DNA of 64,000 nucleotides from SKPH01 sp051748565 (lineage in GTDB: Bacteria; Bacillota; Dethiobacteria; DTU022). The notes under the pieces are model-generated. The model worked only from the letters and a program-made list of their open reading frames with translations, was not told the DNA's origin and ran no database searches. The stretch is from NCBI GenBank assembly GCA_051748565.1, contig JBNJHN010000003.1, forward strand, positions 1 to 64,000, in the 5' to 3' direction. Shown here piece by piece: positions 36,730-46,070 of this stretch; positions within the stretch are counted from its first letter, which is position 1, and every line of letters starts with the position of its first letter. Made by a program: the position numbers and the translations under genes.

Positions 36730-38460
36730 TTAAATAGGAATACTTACATTTATCTTTGTTCCCTTGCCGGGGCCGCTGTGGATGTTGCAAACTCCTCCCA
36801 GCATGAGGGCTCTTTCCTGTATGCTGGCCAGACCCAGGCGATTCTGTAGTTGCGGTGTTTCGGCAAATACTGTATTGATTCCGGTACCATTGTCCTCAAT
36901 TGACAGATTTACTTCTGCATCTTCTATATCCAGCCGGACCTTTACTTTTGTAGCATCGGCATGCTTGATTACATTGGTCAGCGCTTCCTGTAATATCCTG
37001 AATAATGTAACTTCAATATTTGAAGCCAGCCGCTGTTTTTCACCTTTAACTTCCAGTTCTATAGGAAGATCGTTCTTTTCAGAAATATTATAAACATGGG
37101 CTTCAACAGCAGGAATTAAGCCATAATTATCAAGAATAATCGGGCGAAGATCGTAAAGTATTCTTCTCACTTCTTGGATCTGTTCACTGAGGACATTTGT
37201 AACATCGGTGATCTCACTATGCCATTTCTGTGATTCCACCGCTTCAGTGGATGCGATTCTCTGCAGTCGGTACCAAATGGCTATAAGAGATTGTATAATA
37301 CCGTCATGCAGATCGGCAGCCAGACGCTTGCGTTCGTCTTCCTGAGCAGTTGTCAGCTTATTTACCAGCTGGTGTAAAAGCTGTTCTTTTTGACCCAGGG
37401 TTTCAATTAGCCCGGCATTTTCCATTGCTACCGCAGCAGCCCGGGCGATTGCGAATATGATTTCGATCTCATCACTTTCAAAACCACCCGATTCCAGCAG
37501 GCGATCTGTCTGCATAATACCAATAGTTTTCCCTTTGCTTAAAATCGGAACCAGCAGGACCCAGCTGTAAGCGAAATCATCGATAATTTCCCGGGGTAGC
37601 TGCCTGGTTATATTTTGTGGGGTAATGATCACCGGCTGTTCTGTTTTAATTGCCCGCTTAATGCCCGGGAACAGCTTTGCGCCTTTCAATGCTTTAAACT
37701 TTTTTTTCAAGTCAGGATCGTAGCTCCCCACTGCGACAGCAGGAATAAGGGTCTGGTCTTCTTCGTTTAGCAGGTATATGCAGCTCCTTGCCGAAAACAG
37801 GTCTGCTGTTAACTGGGTAACAATATGCAGCACCTGCCTTATATCCAGTGTGGAGCTGATCGTGTTTACCAGCTCCAGCCAGACGGCAAGCTTTCTCAGA
37901 TGGCGATCTTTTTGTCTCCGGAAAAGTGATTCCTGGATTATATCGGCCATATGCCTGCCCAGGGAAACGGCTTTTGCCAGCATATATTGTCCGCTCTGGT
38001 AGTCAGTATTGAATATACCGATTTCCATTGTTCCAACAGGATCGCCGGCTTTTAAAAGAACCGGTAAGGTGGTTGATATCACCGGAGAAAGTGACTCCAG
38101 CAATTTTTTATTTTGCCTGTTCTCTGCAATTGATAAGTAATCACTTAATTGGGAACAGCGATTTTCATAAGCTTCAACTTCAGAAGCTGTTCTCTCCCCA
38201 TCCCTGGAAGCGTGCCAGCAGACCAGGTCTTTGCCGTCCCGAACCAGCATCAGGCTGGCCTGACAGAAATCAAAATAATCAACAGAGGTTTGCAGGATAT
38301 TCTGAAGAGAAGTTCTTACTTCCTTTACAGCATTAAAGTTGGGGCTGACACGACAAATTAGGATTAACTCCGGTTTTAACTTCGGGGCAGATAAATGGTC
38401 CGGCAATTGTTTACCACCTTTTCCAGCAGTTTGCAGTTCCTCGGGAATCTGTTTGTTCAA
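36730..38460 (-). CDS. soluble GAF-domain histidine kinase (NarX/LiaS type)
   Basis: A 576-residue kinase with no membrane segment. Two GAF-like regions (residues about 30-180 and 200-350) precede HisKA_3, where His385 sits in AADLHDGIIQSL, and a HATPase domain (NVIKHADATKV, IEDNGTGIN). The cytosolic GAF arrangement fits sensing of a small intracellular ligand, for example an aryl-CoA or aromatic acid, rather than an external signal. The start is TTG with a weak ribosome binding site. It faces the plus-strand aromatic operon at 38716 and shares its intergenic region with one of the three repeated boxes. Confidence 0.85.
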   Translation of the reverse strand: MNKQIPEELQTAGKGGKQLPDHLSAPKLKPELILICRVSPNFNAVKEVRTSLQNILQTSVDYFDFCQASLMLVRDGKDLVCWHASRDGERTASEVEAYENRCSQLSDYLSIAENRQNKKLLESLSPVISTTLPVLLKAGDPVGTMEIGIFNTDYQSGQYMLAKAVSLGRHMADIIQESLFRRQKDRHLRKLAVWLELVNTISSTLDIRQVLHIVTQLTADLFSARSCIYLLNEEDQTLIPAVAVGSYDPDLKKKFKALKGAKLFPGIKRAIKTEQPVIITPQNITRQLPREIIDDFAYSWVLLVPILSKGKTIGIMQTDRLLESGGFESDEIEIIFAIARAAAVAMENAGLIETLGQKEQLLHQLVNKLTTAQEDERKRLAADLHDGIIQSLIAIWYRLQRIASTEAVESQKWHSEITDVTNVLSEQIQEVRRILYDLRPIILDNYGLIPAVEAHVYNISEKNDLPIELEVKGEKQRLASNIEVTLFRILQEALTNVIKHADATKVKVRLDIEDAEVNLSIEDNGTGINTVFAETPQLQNRLGLASIQERALMLGGVCNIHSGPGKGTKINVSIPI

Positions 38461-38511
38461 TTTTATCTTTTACCTGTGATAACGTCAACACAGGCGTTTC
38501 AAAGTATTCAT

Positions 38512-38606
38512 CCGAAGGTGTTAGCTCTGATTTCACTCTTTTTAACCTTCATTCCATGCTTTTAAGGGATTTTTTTATTGACACTCTTTGATTAAGCTTA
38601 AAGTAA
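38512..38606 (+). promoter_or_regulatory. copy 1 of the ~95-bp bam-operon box
   Basis: Begins CCGAAGGTGTTAGC, contains TTTCACTCTTTTT, CCATGCTTTTAAGGGAT and ends TAAGCTTAAAGTAA. About five-sixths identical by eye to the copy at 55448. A TTGACA (38578-38583) can serve as -35. It lies between the kinase gene and the plus-strand operon. Confidence 0.65.
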
Positions 38607-38715
38607 GGATCTATGTCTTTCAATTTTAAAACTGGCCAGGCGTAGCTTTCAGTCTGACCTCCTTTTACATTACCACAAATAACTTGGCTGTCGAAAGACG
38701 GGTGCGATGAACTAA

Positions 38716-39510
38716 ATGGCTTTTTTGAAAACAGATGAAATAATGAGTTACCACTCATTTGAATGGCATAACCATATTGATGACCTCATCTTTGGGCCTG
38801 GTAGAAGAGAATTAGACCTACTGAGAGGTTTTTTATCCCATTATCCTGTCAAGTCGGTGCTTGACGTTGCCTGTGGAGACGGTGATATTGCGATCATGCT
38901 TGCCGGACTGGGGAAGAGGGTTACTGTTTTGGATCAAGATTATGCGCGGCTTAAAAGTATTCATTTAAAAAGTATTTTAGCAGGAGTTCAACTCGAAGCT
39001 ATCTGTGGTGATATGCGCGATCTCTCCAGTGTTTATAAAAGCAGGTGTAATTTGATTACCAGCTTGCGGAATTCGCTGCCCAGGTTAATAAATGATACTG
39101 ATATATGGGGGACACTGGCCCAGATGTACCTGGCGCTTGAATCTGAAGGTTTAATAGCAATTCAAATGTTTGATTATGATCGCCTTTATAAGGAAAATAT
39201 TTATGATTTGAACCAGATTGATAGTTATTACAGTGAAATTGGAGTAAAAGTTTATTTTGAACATGGACGGGGAAAATCAGACGCTAAATTCATATTTGAT
39301 ATATCTGGTCAACATTTTCCGGAAAAGAAGATCGAGAAGATTATTTTTCCGGTAAGGCCGATTTTTCAAAATGAGCTGGATATGTGGCTTGCCGAACTTG
39401 GTTTTAAAAAGATTGAAAATTTCGGTAAACTAACCGATAATTATCACAAAGGGGATGCCTGGCAGAATTTTACGATAGCATTCCGGCCGGGCTCTTCAGA
39501 TGATCATTAA
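38716..39510 (+). CDS. class I SAM-dependent methyltransferase-like protein
   Basis: A 264-residue protein with SAM-binding motif I VLDVACGDGD, an acidic post-I VTVLDQD and motif ICGDMRDL. No catalytic signature points to a specific acceptor. The start is uncertain: ATG at 38716 has only a weak site, and ATG at 38743 (MSYHSFEW) is a reasonable alternative. It heads the plus-strand run that continues with the short-chain dehydrogenase and thiolase. Its role in an aromatic pathway is unclear; O-methyl chemistry is one guess. Confidence 0.7.
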   Translation: MAFLKTDEIMSYHSFEWHNHIDDLIFGPGRRELDLLRGFLSHYPVKSVLDVACGDGDIAIMLAGLGKRVTVLDQDYARLKSIHLKSILAGVQLEAICGDMRDLSSVYKSRCNLITSLRNSLPRLINDTDIWGTLAQMYLALESEGLIAIQMFDYDRLYKENIYDLNQIDSYYSEIGVKVYFEHGRGKSDAKFIFDISGQHFPEKKIEKIIFPVRPIFQNELDMWLAELGFKKIENFGKLTDNYHKGDAWQNFTIAFRPGSSDDH

Positions 39511-39523
39511 AGGAGGGGTTGGC

Positions 39524-40270
39524 ATGCGTTTGCAGGATAAGGTTGTCATTATTACCGGGGCCAGCAAAGGAATAGGTGAAGCGGTTTCGCTGGCATTGGC
39601 CCGTGAAGGTGCAAATCTGGTTTTGGTCAGCCGAAGCATAAAAGAAGACGATCAGGTTGTCCGGGAAGCAAAAAAAGCAGGAAGTCAGGTTATGGTTAAA
39701 CAGGTTGATGTCGGAGAATATAACCAGGTGACCGGGATGGTTGAAGAAGCGATAGAAAAATTTGGCAAAATTGATGCACTTTTTAATAATGCCGGAATCA
39801 GCAAGCCGGCTATGCTTTGGAAAATGACACCCGAACAGTGGGAAGAGGTGCTCAGGATAAACCTTTCCGGCACTTTTTTCTGTATTCAGGCGGTATCGAA
39901 GCAGATGATTGAGCAGCAATCAGGTTCGATTATCAACGTAACATCCTCTGCAGGCCTGCTGGGAACGATAGGACAGATTAATTATACAGCGGCAAAGGGA
40001 GGGGTTTATGCGATGACCAAATCTGCTGCCAAGGAACTGGCCCGTTACCAAATCAGGGTCAACACGATCGCACCGATGGCAGAAACTGAAATGACACAGG
40101 TTATTGCCAGTGATCCCAAATTTAAAGCAAAATACCTGGAGCGAATACCACTGGGCCGCTTTGGTCTTCCTGAAGAAATAGCCCCGATTGTTGTTTTTTT
40201 AGTCTCAGATGAATCAAGTTATATTACTGGTCAGACAATTTGTATTGACGGTGGTTTGGTTATGCCTTAA
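39524..40270 (+). CDS. short-chain dehydrogenase/reductase (FabG-like)
   Basis: A 248-residue classical SDR. TGASKGIGEA is the cofactor loop, NNAG is present, and the catalytic Ser-Tyr-Lys are in VTSSAG and NYTAAKGG. Such enzymes reduce or oxidise 3-oxoacyl or hydroxyacyl substrates. ATG at 39524 after AAAGGAGGGG is preferred over the upstream start. Because a thiolase follows directly, it probably oxidises a 3-hydroxyacyl-CoA for thiolytic cleavage. Confidence 0.85.
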   Translation: MRLQDKVVIITGASKGIGEAVSLALAREGANLVLVSRSIKEDDQVVREAKKAGSQVMVKQVDVGEYNQVTGMVEEAIEKFGKIDALFNNAGISKPAMLWKMTPEQWEEVLRINLSGTFFCIQAVSKQMIEQQSGSIINVTSSAGLLGTIGQINYTAAKGGVYAMTKSAAKELARYQIRVNTIAPMAETEMTQVIASDPKFKAKYLERIPLGRFGLPEEIAPIVVFLVSDESSYITGQTICIDGGLVMP

Positions 40271-40302
40271 GCTTATACCTAATTTTGTAAAGGAGGATGA
40301 TT

Positions 40303-41457
40303 ATGCCTAAAGATGTCGCGATTATCGGGGTGGGGCAAAGTGCTTTTGTCAGAGGTTACGAAGGCTCGATCAGGGAGCTTTCTTTTGAAGCTTACAGAGA
40401 AGCAATGCAGGATGCCGGAATTACTGCTGCAGAGGTGGATGCCTCTCTTGTTTGCTCTGCTCCGGAGTATGACAAGCAGCGCAGCCCTTCAGGTCTGATT
40501 GCAGAATACCTGGGGCTGAATCCGCAGCCCACTTTTGCCATTGAAAGTGTCTGCTCTTCCAGTACAACCGGAATCAGAACAGCATATGCTCTGATTAAAA
40601 GTGGGCTGCACGATGTTGTCGTGGTGATCGGTTTTCAAAAAATGTCGGAGATTACATCCGCAGACTCACAGGAACGAATGGGTCGCGGTGCCGATATTAT
40701 GTGGGAATCTCCTTTTGGCACGACCATGCCGGCTTATTATGCAATGCATGCGCGTGCGCATTTTGATACTTATGGCAGTACGGAGAAAGATCTTGCCCTG
40801 ATCAGAGTAAAGGCAGCGAAGTATGGGCAGCTGAATGAAAAAGCGGTTTATCGAAAGGATCTTGAACTGGATCAGGTTTTAAATTCGGATTATGTGACAA
40901 CTCCATTAAAAAGATTTGACTGCTGTGCTAATGCCGACGGATCTTCCTGTATTGTTTTAGCTTCCGCAGAAAAAGCAAAAGAGATTTCTACAAGACCTGT
41001 ATGGATTCTCGGACTTGGTTCGGCCACCGCTTCTTTAAGCATGACCGGCCGGGAAGCATATGACGGCCTGGAAAGCGTCCGTATGGCTGCCCGCCAGGCT
41101 TATGAAATGGCCTCACTTGAACCTTCTGATATAGATGTGGCCGAAGTACACGACTGCTTTACAATTGCTGAACTGATGGCTTATGAAAACCTCGGATTTG
41201 CCGAACCCGGAAGGGGTGTAGAACTAATTCGAGATGGGGAGACATATCTTGAGGGTAAAATTCCTGTAAATGTAGACGGTGGGCTTTTATCAAAGGGACA
41301 TCCGATTGGTGCTACCGGAGGATCTCAGGTTAGGACTATTGTGCAGCAGCTGCGTGGTGAAGCCGGAGAGATCCAGGTGCCAGGGGCAGAAACAGGGCTT
41401 GTTCATAATGTTGGTGGAGTAGGGATATATGGAAATGTAATCATTCTGGGAAGCTGA
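40303..41457 (+). CDS. SCP-x/lipid-transfer-type thiolase
   Basis: A 384-residue thiolase-superfamily protein. Catalytic Cys is in ESVCSSSTTG, His is in KGHPIGATGG, and HDCFTIAELM replaces the NEAFA motif. The C-terminal HNVGGVG lacks the second catalytic Cys, typical of SCP-x-type thiolases that often require a DUF35 partner protein. A DUF35 gene lies 14 kb away at 55690. ATG at 40303 after AGGAGG is preferred over an ATG two codons before. Cleavage of a branched or cyclic 3-oxoacyl-CoA is the likely role. Confidence 0.82.
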   Translation: MPKDVAIIGVGQSAFVRGYEGSIRELSFEAYREAMQDAGITAAEVDASLVCSAPEYDKQRSPSGLIAEYLGLNPQPTFAIESVCSSSTTGIRTAYALIKSGLHDVVVVIGFQKMSEITSADSQERMGRGADIMWESPFGTTMPAYYAMHARAHFDTYGSTEKDLALIRVKAAKYGQLNEKAVYRKDLELDQVLNSDYVTTPLKRFDCCANADGSSCIVLASAEKAKEISTRPVWILGLGSATASLSMTGREAYDGLESVRMAARQAYEMASLEPSDIDVAEVHDCFTIAELMAYENLGFAEPGRGVELIRDGETYLEGKIPVNVDGGLLSKGHPIGATGGSQVRTIVQQLRGEAGEIQVPGAETGLVHNVGGVGIYGNVIILGS

Positions 41458-41473
41458 AAGGAGTAATGTCCAG

Positions 41474-42319
41474 TTGCGGTCACCAGTGATTGATTTTCAT
41501 ATTCACCCTATCTTTTATGATCAATTTTATGTTGAAAGTGCTTTGAACTGGATAAAGGAAATGCACGCAGATAAAGATTGGGATCAATTTTACCGGGAAT
41601 TTTCTGATCCGGATTACTTTCTGAGCTACCTGCAAGAAAACGGTGTAGATTGCGGAGTTATAATGGCTGACTTATGCCCGGCAGTAACCGGCATATGTAC
41701 AAATGAATATGTGCTTGAATTCTGTAAAGACAGGGAACCTCTGATCCCCTTTGCCAGCATCAACCCTTATCTGACCGTACATACTGGAAGAGAATTGCAA
41801 CGCCTGGCAGGAGAGGGTTTCCGTGGATTGAAACTCTATCCCACCTATCAGCATTATTTCCCCAATGAACGTTTTCTTTATCCCCTCTATGCAAAGGCAG
41901 AGGATCTACAAGTACCGCTGATGGTTCATACCGGTTCCTCTGTGTTTAAAGGAGCCAAACTAAAATATGGAGATCCGCTTTACCTGGATGAAGTGGCCGT
42001 TGATTTTCCAGATTTAAAAATTATCCTGGTCCATAGCGGCAGGGGATTCTGGTATGACAGCGCTTTTCTATTAACACGGTTACATGACAATATTTACATG
42101 GAACTGGCCGGATTACCTCCGCATAAACTGCTGGATTACTTCCCTGAAATAGACAGGTTATCAGAAAAAATCTTGTTTGGCTCCGATTGGCCCGGTATAA
42201 CTGATTTGAAAGGCAACATCGATGCGATCAGGCAGTTGCCTCTCGCTGAAGAAACAAAGAATAACATTTTAGGTGTCAATGCGGCCAAGCTTCTGAATCT
42301 AACGATAGAAAACCTGTAA
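41474..42319 (+). CDS. amidohydrolase-family TIM-barrel protein (ACMSD-like)
   Basis: A 281-residue metal-dependent hydrolase or decarboxylase. The N-terminal DFHIHP supplies the HxH metal ligands, MVHTGSS and LVHSGRG the later His residues, and GSDWPG the Asp. This layout matches the ACMSD/resorcylate decarboxylase branch, which includes aromatic acid decarboxylases and hydrolases. It starts with TTG after AAAGGAGTAATG. In this context, decarboxylation or ring-lactone hydrolysis of an aromatic intermediate is an inference. Confidence 0.75.
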   Translation: MRSPVIDFHIHPIFYDQFYVESALNWIKEMHADKDWDQFYREFSDPDYFLSYLQENGVDCGVIMADLCPAVTGICTNEYVLEFCKDREPLIPFASINPYLTVHTGRELQRLAGEGFRGLKLYPTYQHYFPNERFLYPLYAKAEDLQVPLMVHTGSSVFKGAKLKYGDPLYLDEVAVDFPDLKIILVHSGRGFWYDSAFLLTRLHDNIYMELAGLPPHKLLDYFPEIDRLSEKILFGSDWPGITDLKGNIDAIRQLPLAEETKNNILGVNAAKLLNLTIENL

Positions 42320-42661
42320 AAAAGCAAGAGAACGGCAGTGTTTATAAAAGAAGGAATATTTTTTTCTTTGTGGAATTGGAAAAATTGAAACTTTTACAGG
42401 GGAGGTGTTGGATCGGTAAATAATAAAGAATTTGTTTAGTATTTAAGCACTTTTATTTTACCGGTGAAATGGCAGGTTGGTAGAATGGTAGCATGGATGC
42501 CTCTAAGCTTTTTGTTGATCACCGCATGGTAATAAGGCAGCACGGTTGCTTATTGTTTAAACTGTGATTGGCCGGGCATGGCTGTTTGGTCGAAATGCCT
42601 GCCTGAATAATTGTGAGCCCAGGCCCATGCAGTGTAAAAATAATGTGGAGGTGTCAACACA
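42320..42661. other. 342-base intergenic region in the aromatic gene run
   Basis: It contains GGGGAGGTG near 42400 without a following reading frame and several short G-rich stretches. A small ORF of about 24 codons from ATGGATGCC is not convincing. No terminator, promoter or known riboswitch was recognised; a long leader for the dehydrogenase gene is possible. Confidence 0.4.
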
Positions 42662-43687
42662 ATGGGTACTTTTAATCCCTTGAATATACTTGTTGCCTTG
42701 CAGCCCGGGCTGGGAAGCCCGGTTGAATACGAAGATTTAATCAAAGCACGATTTCCTGACAAAGTATCTAAAGGTGAGATCAGGGTTCGACTGATCCAGG
42801 ATGGTTCTGCCGCAGCTATCCCCGATGAATATCTCGATACGCATATTGTTGGTGCCGGGGTTGTTGTAGAGAGAGTCCCGGAGATGGATAACCTGCAATG
42901 GGTGATGACTTTCAGTGCAGGTATTGATCACTGGGAAAAATGGGGCAAACTTCCTTCTCATGTTCCTTTGACTCATCTTCCGGGTGGTTCAGGCATTCCT
43001 ATTTCAGAATTTGTGATCGGCTTGATGCTGAACCTTTCGAAAAAATTTAACCTGCTTTGGGATCAGCAAAAAGAAAGAAAATTTATTCGTGTCCGTGGGG
43101 AGGAGCTTTATGGAAAAACAATTGGCATAGTCGGTCTTGGCGGTATCGGTCGACAGATTGCCAAGCGGGCCAAAGCTTTTGATATGCGTGTAATTGGCTC
43201 TGATATCCAGGTTACGGAGATTCCCCATGTAGACGAGGTTTTCTTGAGTGATCAGGTGGATGAAGTAATCCGCCAGAGTGATTTTCTGGTACTTGCCTGC
43301 CCGGAGACCAGTGAAACCCGGGGAATGATGGATGAAAGAAGTTTCAAGTTAATGAAAAAAACAGCGTACCTGATAAACTGTGCCCGCGGTTCTCTGATCG
43401 TAAAAGAAGATTTCATCAAAGCGTTGAACGAAGGTTGGATTGCCGGGGCAGCTAATGACACCCATTGGATCAAAAAACCGCTTCCCTCATACCTTCCTGA
43501 AGATGATGAACTTTGGGCATGTAAGAACATACTGATCACACCTCATATTTCCAGCTGGTCTGATCTGTACGCCCCCAGGTTCGGCGGCCTTTTTGTAAAT
43601 AATATCGAACGCTTTCTTGATGGAAAACCTCTGACCCATGTTGCGCCCGGATTTGAGGGTGATCCGCAGTGGTTGAAAAATATATAA
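42662..43687 (+). CDS. D-isomer-specific 2-hydroxyacid dehydrogenase
   Basis: A 341-residue NAD-dependent dehydrogenase. GIVGLGGIGRQIA is the dinucleotide motif, CARGSLI has the substrate Arg, and ITPHIS carries the catalytic His. Family members reduce 2-oxoacids (phenylpyruvate, glyoxylate, hydroxypyruvate) to D-2-hydroxyacids or the reverse. ATG after TGGAGGTGTC. It directly precedes the 2-hydroxyacyl-CoA dehydratase-like pair (18-base gap) and lies near iorAB, which fits 2-oxoacid/2-hydroxyacid chemistry such as an aryl-lactate step. Confidence 0.85.
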   Translation: MGTFNPLNILVALQPGLGSPVEYEDLIKARFPDKVSKGEIRVRLIQDGSAAAIPDEYLDTHIVGAGVVVERVPEMDNLQWVMTFSAGIDHWEKWGKLPSHVPLTHLPGGSGIPISEFVIGLMLNLSKKFNLLWDQQKERKFIRVRGEELYGKTIGIVGLGGIGRQIAKRAKAFDMRVIGSDIQVTEIPHVDEVFLSDQVDEVIRQSDFLVLACPETSETRGMMDERSFKLMKKTAYLINCARGSLIVKEDFIKALNEGWIAGAANDTHWIKKPLPSYLPEDDELWACKNILITPHISSWSDLYAPRFGGLFVNNIERFLDGKPLTHVAPGFEGDPQWLKNI

Positions 43688-43705
43688 ATTAAAAGGAGAT
43701 TTCTT

Positions 43706-44851
43706 TTGGATCTAACCAAACTAATAGAACCTTTCGAAAATGCGCTTATTGATCCGACAGAAGAGATCAGACAGTGGAAGAGAGAAAAAGGGAGTAAGGC
43801 AGTCGGTTTTTTAATGGCCGATGTTCCCGAGGAGTTAATTCATGCCGCAGGATTTCTACCTTATGGAATCACCGGCGGAAATGCCGAGATGGAGCTGGCT
43901 GAAACACACCTGCAGCCCTGGGTCTGCTCTTACGTTCGTAATTCTCTCTCTCTTGCCCTTAGCGGAAAACTTGATTTCTTAGATGGTTTGATTATCCCGC
44001 ATACCTGTGATACAACGCGTATGCTGCTTGATTTATGGAAGCATGTCCGGCCCTTTCCCTACATGGAAGATTATCGCCTGCCGCGGCAGGTTGATCGCCC
44101 CAGCGCCGGAAATTATCTTATTAAAGAGTTGGAAAGAGTTAAATGTGGATTAGAGCAGTATGCAGGTGAATCAATCGGTCCGGACACCCTTAAAAAGAGT
44201 ATAATTCTCTATAATCAAAACCGGGAACTTTTACGCAGGGTTTTCGATATCCATGCCCAGGATCCAGCTATAATCAGCAGCCGTGAAATATATAAACTGA
44301 TTAATGGTGCCATGGTTATGCCCAGGGAAAGGGTCAATAAGCTATTGAACCAGATAGTCGATATATTGGATGAATCAAACATTTGCGAAGCTAACGGCAA
44401 CTATTTGCGTCTATTATTATCAGGCACGTTGTTGGAACCCTTCGAAATACTGGATTTAATTGACAGTTGCGGGGGCGCTGTAATCGGAGACGATTTTCAA
44501 AATGGTTATCGATATATCGAAACTGATGTCCTGGTCAGGGATGATATAATGGGGGCCTTTGCCGAGCGGCAGCTGAATCGCATTCCGTCTGCAGCATTTG
44601 ATATAAAGGAGAGGCCTAGAAGGGAATTTTTGGCAGAGCTTGCTAAAGAGAAACATGCCAACGGTGTAATTTTTTTGCACCAGAGTTTTTGTGAGCCTGA
44701 AAACTTTGATTACTATGACAACTTACAGGCCATGAAAAACGCCGGTATCCCGGCCATACGGCTCGAAACTCAATTTGGTCGATCCTCCCTGGGACAAATG
44801 CGCACCAGGATTCAGGCCTTCATGGAGATGCTCGGGGGTGCAAGCCAATGA
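43706..44851 (+). CDS. 2-hydroxyacyl-CoA dehydratase beta-like / BcrC-like subunit
   Basis: A 381-residue protein of the HgdB/BcrC family. PEELIHAAGFLP is the family N-terminal motif. Cys in WVCSYV, PHTCDTT and HQSFCEPENFDYY are the expected [4Fe-4S] ligands. TTG start after AAAAGGAGAT. The family includes 2-hydroxyacyl-CoA dehydratases and class I benzoyl-CoA reductases, both powered by an ASKHA-type activator ATPase. No activator gene is in the window, so the chemistry cannot be fixed. The pair is translationally coupled with the next gene (ATGA overlap). Confidence 0.82.
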   Translation: MDLTKLIEPFENALIDPTEEIRQWKREKGSKAVGFLMADVPEELIHAAGFLPYGITGGNAEMELAETHLQPWVCSYVRNSLSLALSGKLDFLDGLIIPHTCDTTRMLLDLWKHVRPFPYMEDYRLPRQVDRPSAGNYLIKELERVKCGLEQYAGESIGPDTLKKSIILYNQNRELLRRVFDIHAQDPAIISSREIYKLINGAMVMPRERVNKLLNQIVDILDESNICEANGNYLRLLLSGTLLEPFEILDLIDSCGGAVIGDDFQNGYRYIETDVLVRDDIMGAFAERQLNRIPSAAFDIKERPRREFLAELAKEKHANGVIFLHQSFCEPENFDYYDNLQAMKNAGIPAIRLETQFGRSSLGQMRTRIQAFMEMLGGASQ

Positions 44852-46044
44852 CCTCCGGAGTAGCTTTTAAAACTGCTGCACTGATGAAAGAAGTTATGGC
44901 CCGCTATAACGAAGCCGGGAAAGATGCCAAGAACAGAGGCATTCCAGTGGCCTGGGTAACTGCAGTATTTCCAGTCGAGATTATCTATGCTGCCGGTCTA
45001 TTTCCTTATTATCCGGAAAACTTTGGTGCTGTGGCCGCTGCCAGGAAAGTTGCCGATAAGTTATCTTCAGCCGCTGAAGCGAGGGGATATGCCCGGGACC
45101 TCTGCGGCTATGCCCGTTGCGGTATTGGTGATGCCTATGCTACTGAGCACCCGATCGGAGAAATATTAAAACCGGACCTAATATTCTGCTGTAACACCCA
45201 GTGCGGTAGCCTGCCGAAATGGTTCGAGGTGGCCGGACGATTTTATAATGTTCCTTATTTCTTACTGGATTCCCCGCGGGTGGGAATTGAAACAGACCAA
45301 CTCTGTAAGGGTTATTACGTGGAACAGCTTTATGAAATGATTGCTTTCATCGAGAAGTTTACCGGGAATCCTTTTGATTTTGACCGATTAACCGAGGTGC
45401 TCACGCTTTCCAACGAAGCCTGCCGCCTGTGGAATGAAATTTTAGGTACTGCTGCCCTGAAGCCTGCTCCCTTTGGATTTTTTGATGCCAGTTTTCATAT
45501 GGCCCCTATTGTCACCATGCGCGGAACACAGGAAGCAGTTAATTATTACCGTGCTTTAAAAGAGGAAATTGATAAACGGATCGAAAAGGGTATAACAGCC
45601 ATTCCTGATGAACGTTACAAGATATATTTTGACCATATACCCTGCTGGCCTAAATTACGCTGGTTTTCAGAACTTTTTGCTTCACGTGGAGCCCTGGTCG
45701 CTGTTTCGCAATATACTCATTCCTGGGCATATTCATTTGACCTTGAATGTCCCATGGAAAGCCTGGCTGAAAGTTATACTCATGAATTTGTTAACCGCTG
45801 TTTTGACTACCGGGTACAGAGAAAGATTGATTTTATGGAAAAATACGGGGTTGATGGGTTTGTATTATTTTCCAACCGAAGCTGTAAACCCAATGCTATC
45901 GGGCTTTATTCCAAAAGCAAATTGATCAGAGAAAAAACGGGGCTTCCCGGGGTGGTATTTGAAGCCGACATGTCAGACCTGCGTTTTTTTTCCGAAGCAC
46001 AGGTGTTGGCTAAACTGGAATCATTTTTTGAGCAGTTAAAATAA
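44848..46044 (+). CDS. 2-hydroxyacyl-CoA dehydratase alpha-like / BcrB-like subunit
   Basis: A 398-residue partner subunit. Motifs are FPVEIIYAAGLFP, DLCGYARCGIGDA, CCNTQCGSLPKW and FSNRSCKPNAIG, with Cys positions matching the HgdA/HadB/BcrB [4Fe-4S] site. It overlaps the preceding gene by four bases, so the two make a heterodimer. Its neighbours are a D-2-hydroxyacid dehydrogenase and indolepyruvate oxidoreductase, which favour a dehydratase acting on an aryl-lactyl-CoA-type substrate over ring reduction. Confidence 0.82.
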   Translation: MTSGVAFKTAALMKEVMARYNEAGKDAKNRGIPVAWVTAVFPVEIIYAAGLFPYYPENFGAVAAARKVADKLSSAAEARGYARDLCGYARCGIGDAYATEHPIGEILKPDLIFCCNTQCGSLPKWFEVAGRFYNVPYFLLDSPRVGIETDQLCKGYYVEQLYEMIAFIEKFTGNPFDFDRLTEVLTLSNEACRLWNEILGTAALKPAPFGFFDASFHMAPIVTMRGTQEAVNYYRALKEEIDKRIEKGITAIPDERYKIYFDHIPCWPKLRWFSELFASRGALVAVSQYTHSWAYSFDLECPMESLAESYTHEFVNRCFDYRVQRKIDFMEKYGVDGFVLFSNRSCKPNAIGLYSKSKLIREKTGLPGVVFEADMSDLRFFSEAQVLAKLESFFEQLK

Positions 46045-46070
46045 TATTGCATACACGAGGAGGATTAACT

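Noticed and set aside
42470..42540. tRNA-like sequence GGCAGGTTGGTAGAATGGTAGC...
   Set aside because: It lacks a cloverleaf: no acceptor-stem complement and no TTCGA arm at the right distance.
43706..46044. Class I (ATP-dependent) benzoyl-CoA reductase BcrBC
   Set aside because: No BcrA/BcrD ATPase subunits are present, and neighbours point to 2-hydroxyacid chemistry; family membership alone does not separate reductases from dehydratases.
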